Shown: positions 7,001 to 7,597 of the stretch, piece after piece
Numbering within the stretch: the first letter of the stretch is position 1
Layout: every line of letters starts with the position of its first letter
Program-made: the position numbers and the translations under genes
Notes under the pieces: generated by a model
The model's input: only the letters and a program-made list of their open reading frames with translations
Database searches by the model: none
What the model was told of the DNA's origin: nothing
Assembly (NCBI GenBank): GCA_023428265.1
Contig: JAEYYW010000140.1
Coordinates: forward strand, 1-7,597
Length of the DNA stretch: 7,597 nucleotides
Reading direction: 5' to 3'
From: Bacillota bacterium
GTDB taxonomy: Bacteria; Bacillota; Clostridia; Christensenellales; UMGS416

Positions 7001-7009
7001 ATCACCTCC
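7001..7009 (-). promoter_or_regulatory. Strong Shine-Dalgarno that sets the TTG start of the small ORF
   Basis: GGAGGTGAT on the minus strand is complementary over 9 nt to the usual 16S rRNA 3' end. Four nt separate it from TTG at 6996-6994 (8 nt from the GGAGG core). This is the main reason to treat the short cysteine-rich ORF as real. Confidence 0.65.
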
Positions 7010-7109
7010 AACAACATCATATGTGATCCCGAGAGATTGGTTGAGTATTGCGCATGGGATTTGTTGAAAAGCATATACTACAGGAAAATGAAAGGCTTTG
7101 GTGAACAGA

Positions 7110-7376
7110 ATGTGGATCATCCTTTGGGTTTTGTTCGGAGCACTGATTGGTTGGCTTGCGAGCATCATCACAAAGAACAGCTCTCGGATGGGCGCAGGAT
7201 GGAATATTGTTGTCGGTCTTGTCGGATCGGTGATTGGGGGGTTCATCGCCCAACTGCTTGGAATCGGCTCCTATTCCGAATTCAGCTTTGGCGGCATATT
7301 GATTTCCCTTGCCGGTGCGGTGGTTCTTTTGCTGATCGTCAACTGGGTTCGGGGGGCAGCCACGAAGAACAGCTGA
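7110..7376 (+). CDS. GlsB/YeaQ/YmgE-type small membrane protein
   Basis: Member of the transglycosylase-associated protein family (GlsB/YeaQ/YmgE), 88 aa, close to the usual 80-90. Despite the family name, no enzymatic activity is established for it; members are often stress-induced. Three membrane segments are visible: about 2-18 (IILWVLFGALIGWLAS), about 30-50 (the glycine-rich NIVVGLVGSVIGGFIAQLLG), and about 57-77 (FGGILISLAGAVVLLLIV). The tail is short and polar (RGAATKNS). The ATG at 7110 was chosen because it aligns with the usual family N-terminus and has GGTGA about 5 nt upstream. GTG at 7101, with AAAGG upstream, is an alternative. A TATACT at 7074-7079 could be a -10 box, but I see no convincing -35. 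The gene is followed by a hairpin 7 nt after the stop. Confidence 0.93.
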   Translation: MWIILWVLFGALIGWLASIITKNSSRMGAGWNIVVGLVGSVIGGFIAQLLGIGSYSEFSFGGILISLAGAVVLLLIVNWVRGAATKNS

Positions 7377-7383
7377 TCAATTG

Positions 7384-7415
7384 AGGCCCCCGGCGATGCC
7401 GGGGGCCTTGCTTTG
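7384..7415 (+). terminator. Strong GC-rich hairpin terminator between converging genes
   Basis: A perfect 11-bp stem, AGGCCCCCGGC (7384-7394) and GCCGGGGGCCT (7398-7408), with a 3-nt GAT loop, followed by the modestly T-rich TTGCTTT. It starts 7 nt after the small membrane protein stop. On the other strand it lies 13 nt past the stop of the converging gene, so it may serve both, with the better T-stretch on the plus strand. Confidence 0.85.
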
Positions 7416-7421
7416 GCGCAG

Positions 7422-7597
7422 TTATTCGGGCTTTCTTTTTGCGCATTCCGTCCGAATCGCATCAACAATAGCATAAAGGATCACAAATGCGATGATTGCT
7501 CCTGCCGGCAGATACAACCACTTCCAATCAAACAGGATCAATAGGGTCAGCAAGGCAAAAGTGACAGACAAGCTCCCGAATATCACCGTTACCAGTT
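7422..7597 (-). CDS. C-terminal end of an unidentified small membrane protein, 5' end outside the window
   Basis: 57 codons are open from the window edge to TAA (7424-7422). The visible part has two hydrophobic segments, about 1-22 (VTVIFGSLSVTFALLTLLIL) and about 27-46 (LYLPAGAIIAFVILYAIV), separated by a short FDWKW turn. It ends in a charged tail (DAIRTECAKRKPE). This is typical of a small integral membrane protein with its C-terminus in the cytoplasm (positive-inside). I do not recognise the family. It converges on the small membrane protein gene with the shared hairpin between them. Without the N-terminal part no function can be suggested. Confidence 0.7.
   Translation of the reverse strand, partial: LVTVIFGSLSVTFALLTLLILFDWKWLYLPAGAIIAFVILYAIVDAIRTECAKRKPE

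Noticed and set aside
6806..7384. 192-codon plus-strand open frame spanning the small membrane protein gene
   Set aside because: It overlaps the well-recognised GlsB/YeaQ-type gene in another frame and the opposite-strand cysteine-rich ORF. The product shows no coherent composition and there is no ribosome site.
1..7597. tRNA, rRNA, CRISPR array, prophage or transposase genes
   Set aside because: No cloverleaf-like sequence, no regularly spaced repeats, and no integrase or transposase motifs were seen on either strand.

Overview
The window looks like ordinary chromosomal DNA of a low-to-mid G+C Gram-positive anaerobe (Bacillota, probably class Clostridia). The evidence is strong GGAGG-type ribosome binding sites, frequent GTG/TTG starts, a lipoprotein-type sugar-binding protein, and a YesM/YesN-type two-component pair beside a carbohydrate ABC transporter. 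The species cannot be told from the sequence alone.

Most of the window (about 1-6742) reads as one minus-strand operon, given here in transcription order. A promoter near 6715-6742 is followed by a lipoprotein solute-binding protein (6626-5208). After an intercistronic stem-loop come two MalF/MalG-type permeases (5069-4170 and 4173-3325), which overlap by 4 nt. A 144-nt gap with a long, nearly perfect inverted repeat then precedes a YesM-like membrane histidine kinase (about 3180-1378). The kinase overlaps by 16 nt an AraC-type YesN-like response regulator, which runs off the left edge of the window without its last roughly 50 residues. No ATP-binding subunit and no glycoside hydrolase is present. 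In this transporter class the ATPase is often a shared MsmX/MsmK-type protein encoded elsewhere. The likely job is uptake of a sugar or oligosaccharide, with the two-component system sensing the sugar or the cell-surface state and controlling the transporter. The substrate is not visible.

To the right (about 6826-7597) lie three small genes. The first is a minus-strand 56-codon ORF with four cysteines and a near-ideal Shine-Dalgarno sequence. The second, divergent from it, is a plus-strand GlsB/YeaQ/YmgE-type small membrane protein that ends at a strong GC-rich hairpin. The third is the C-terminal end of an unidentified minus-strand membrane protein converging on that hairpin.

I found no sign of phage, transposon, CRISPR, tRNA or rRNA, and no clear new defence or enzyme system. 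The less explained items are the structured intercistronic DNA before the kinase, the small cysteine-rich ORF, and a direct repeat immediately upstream of the operon promoter.
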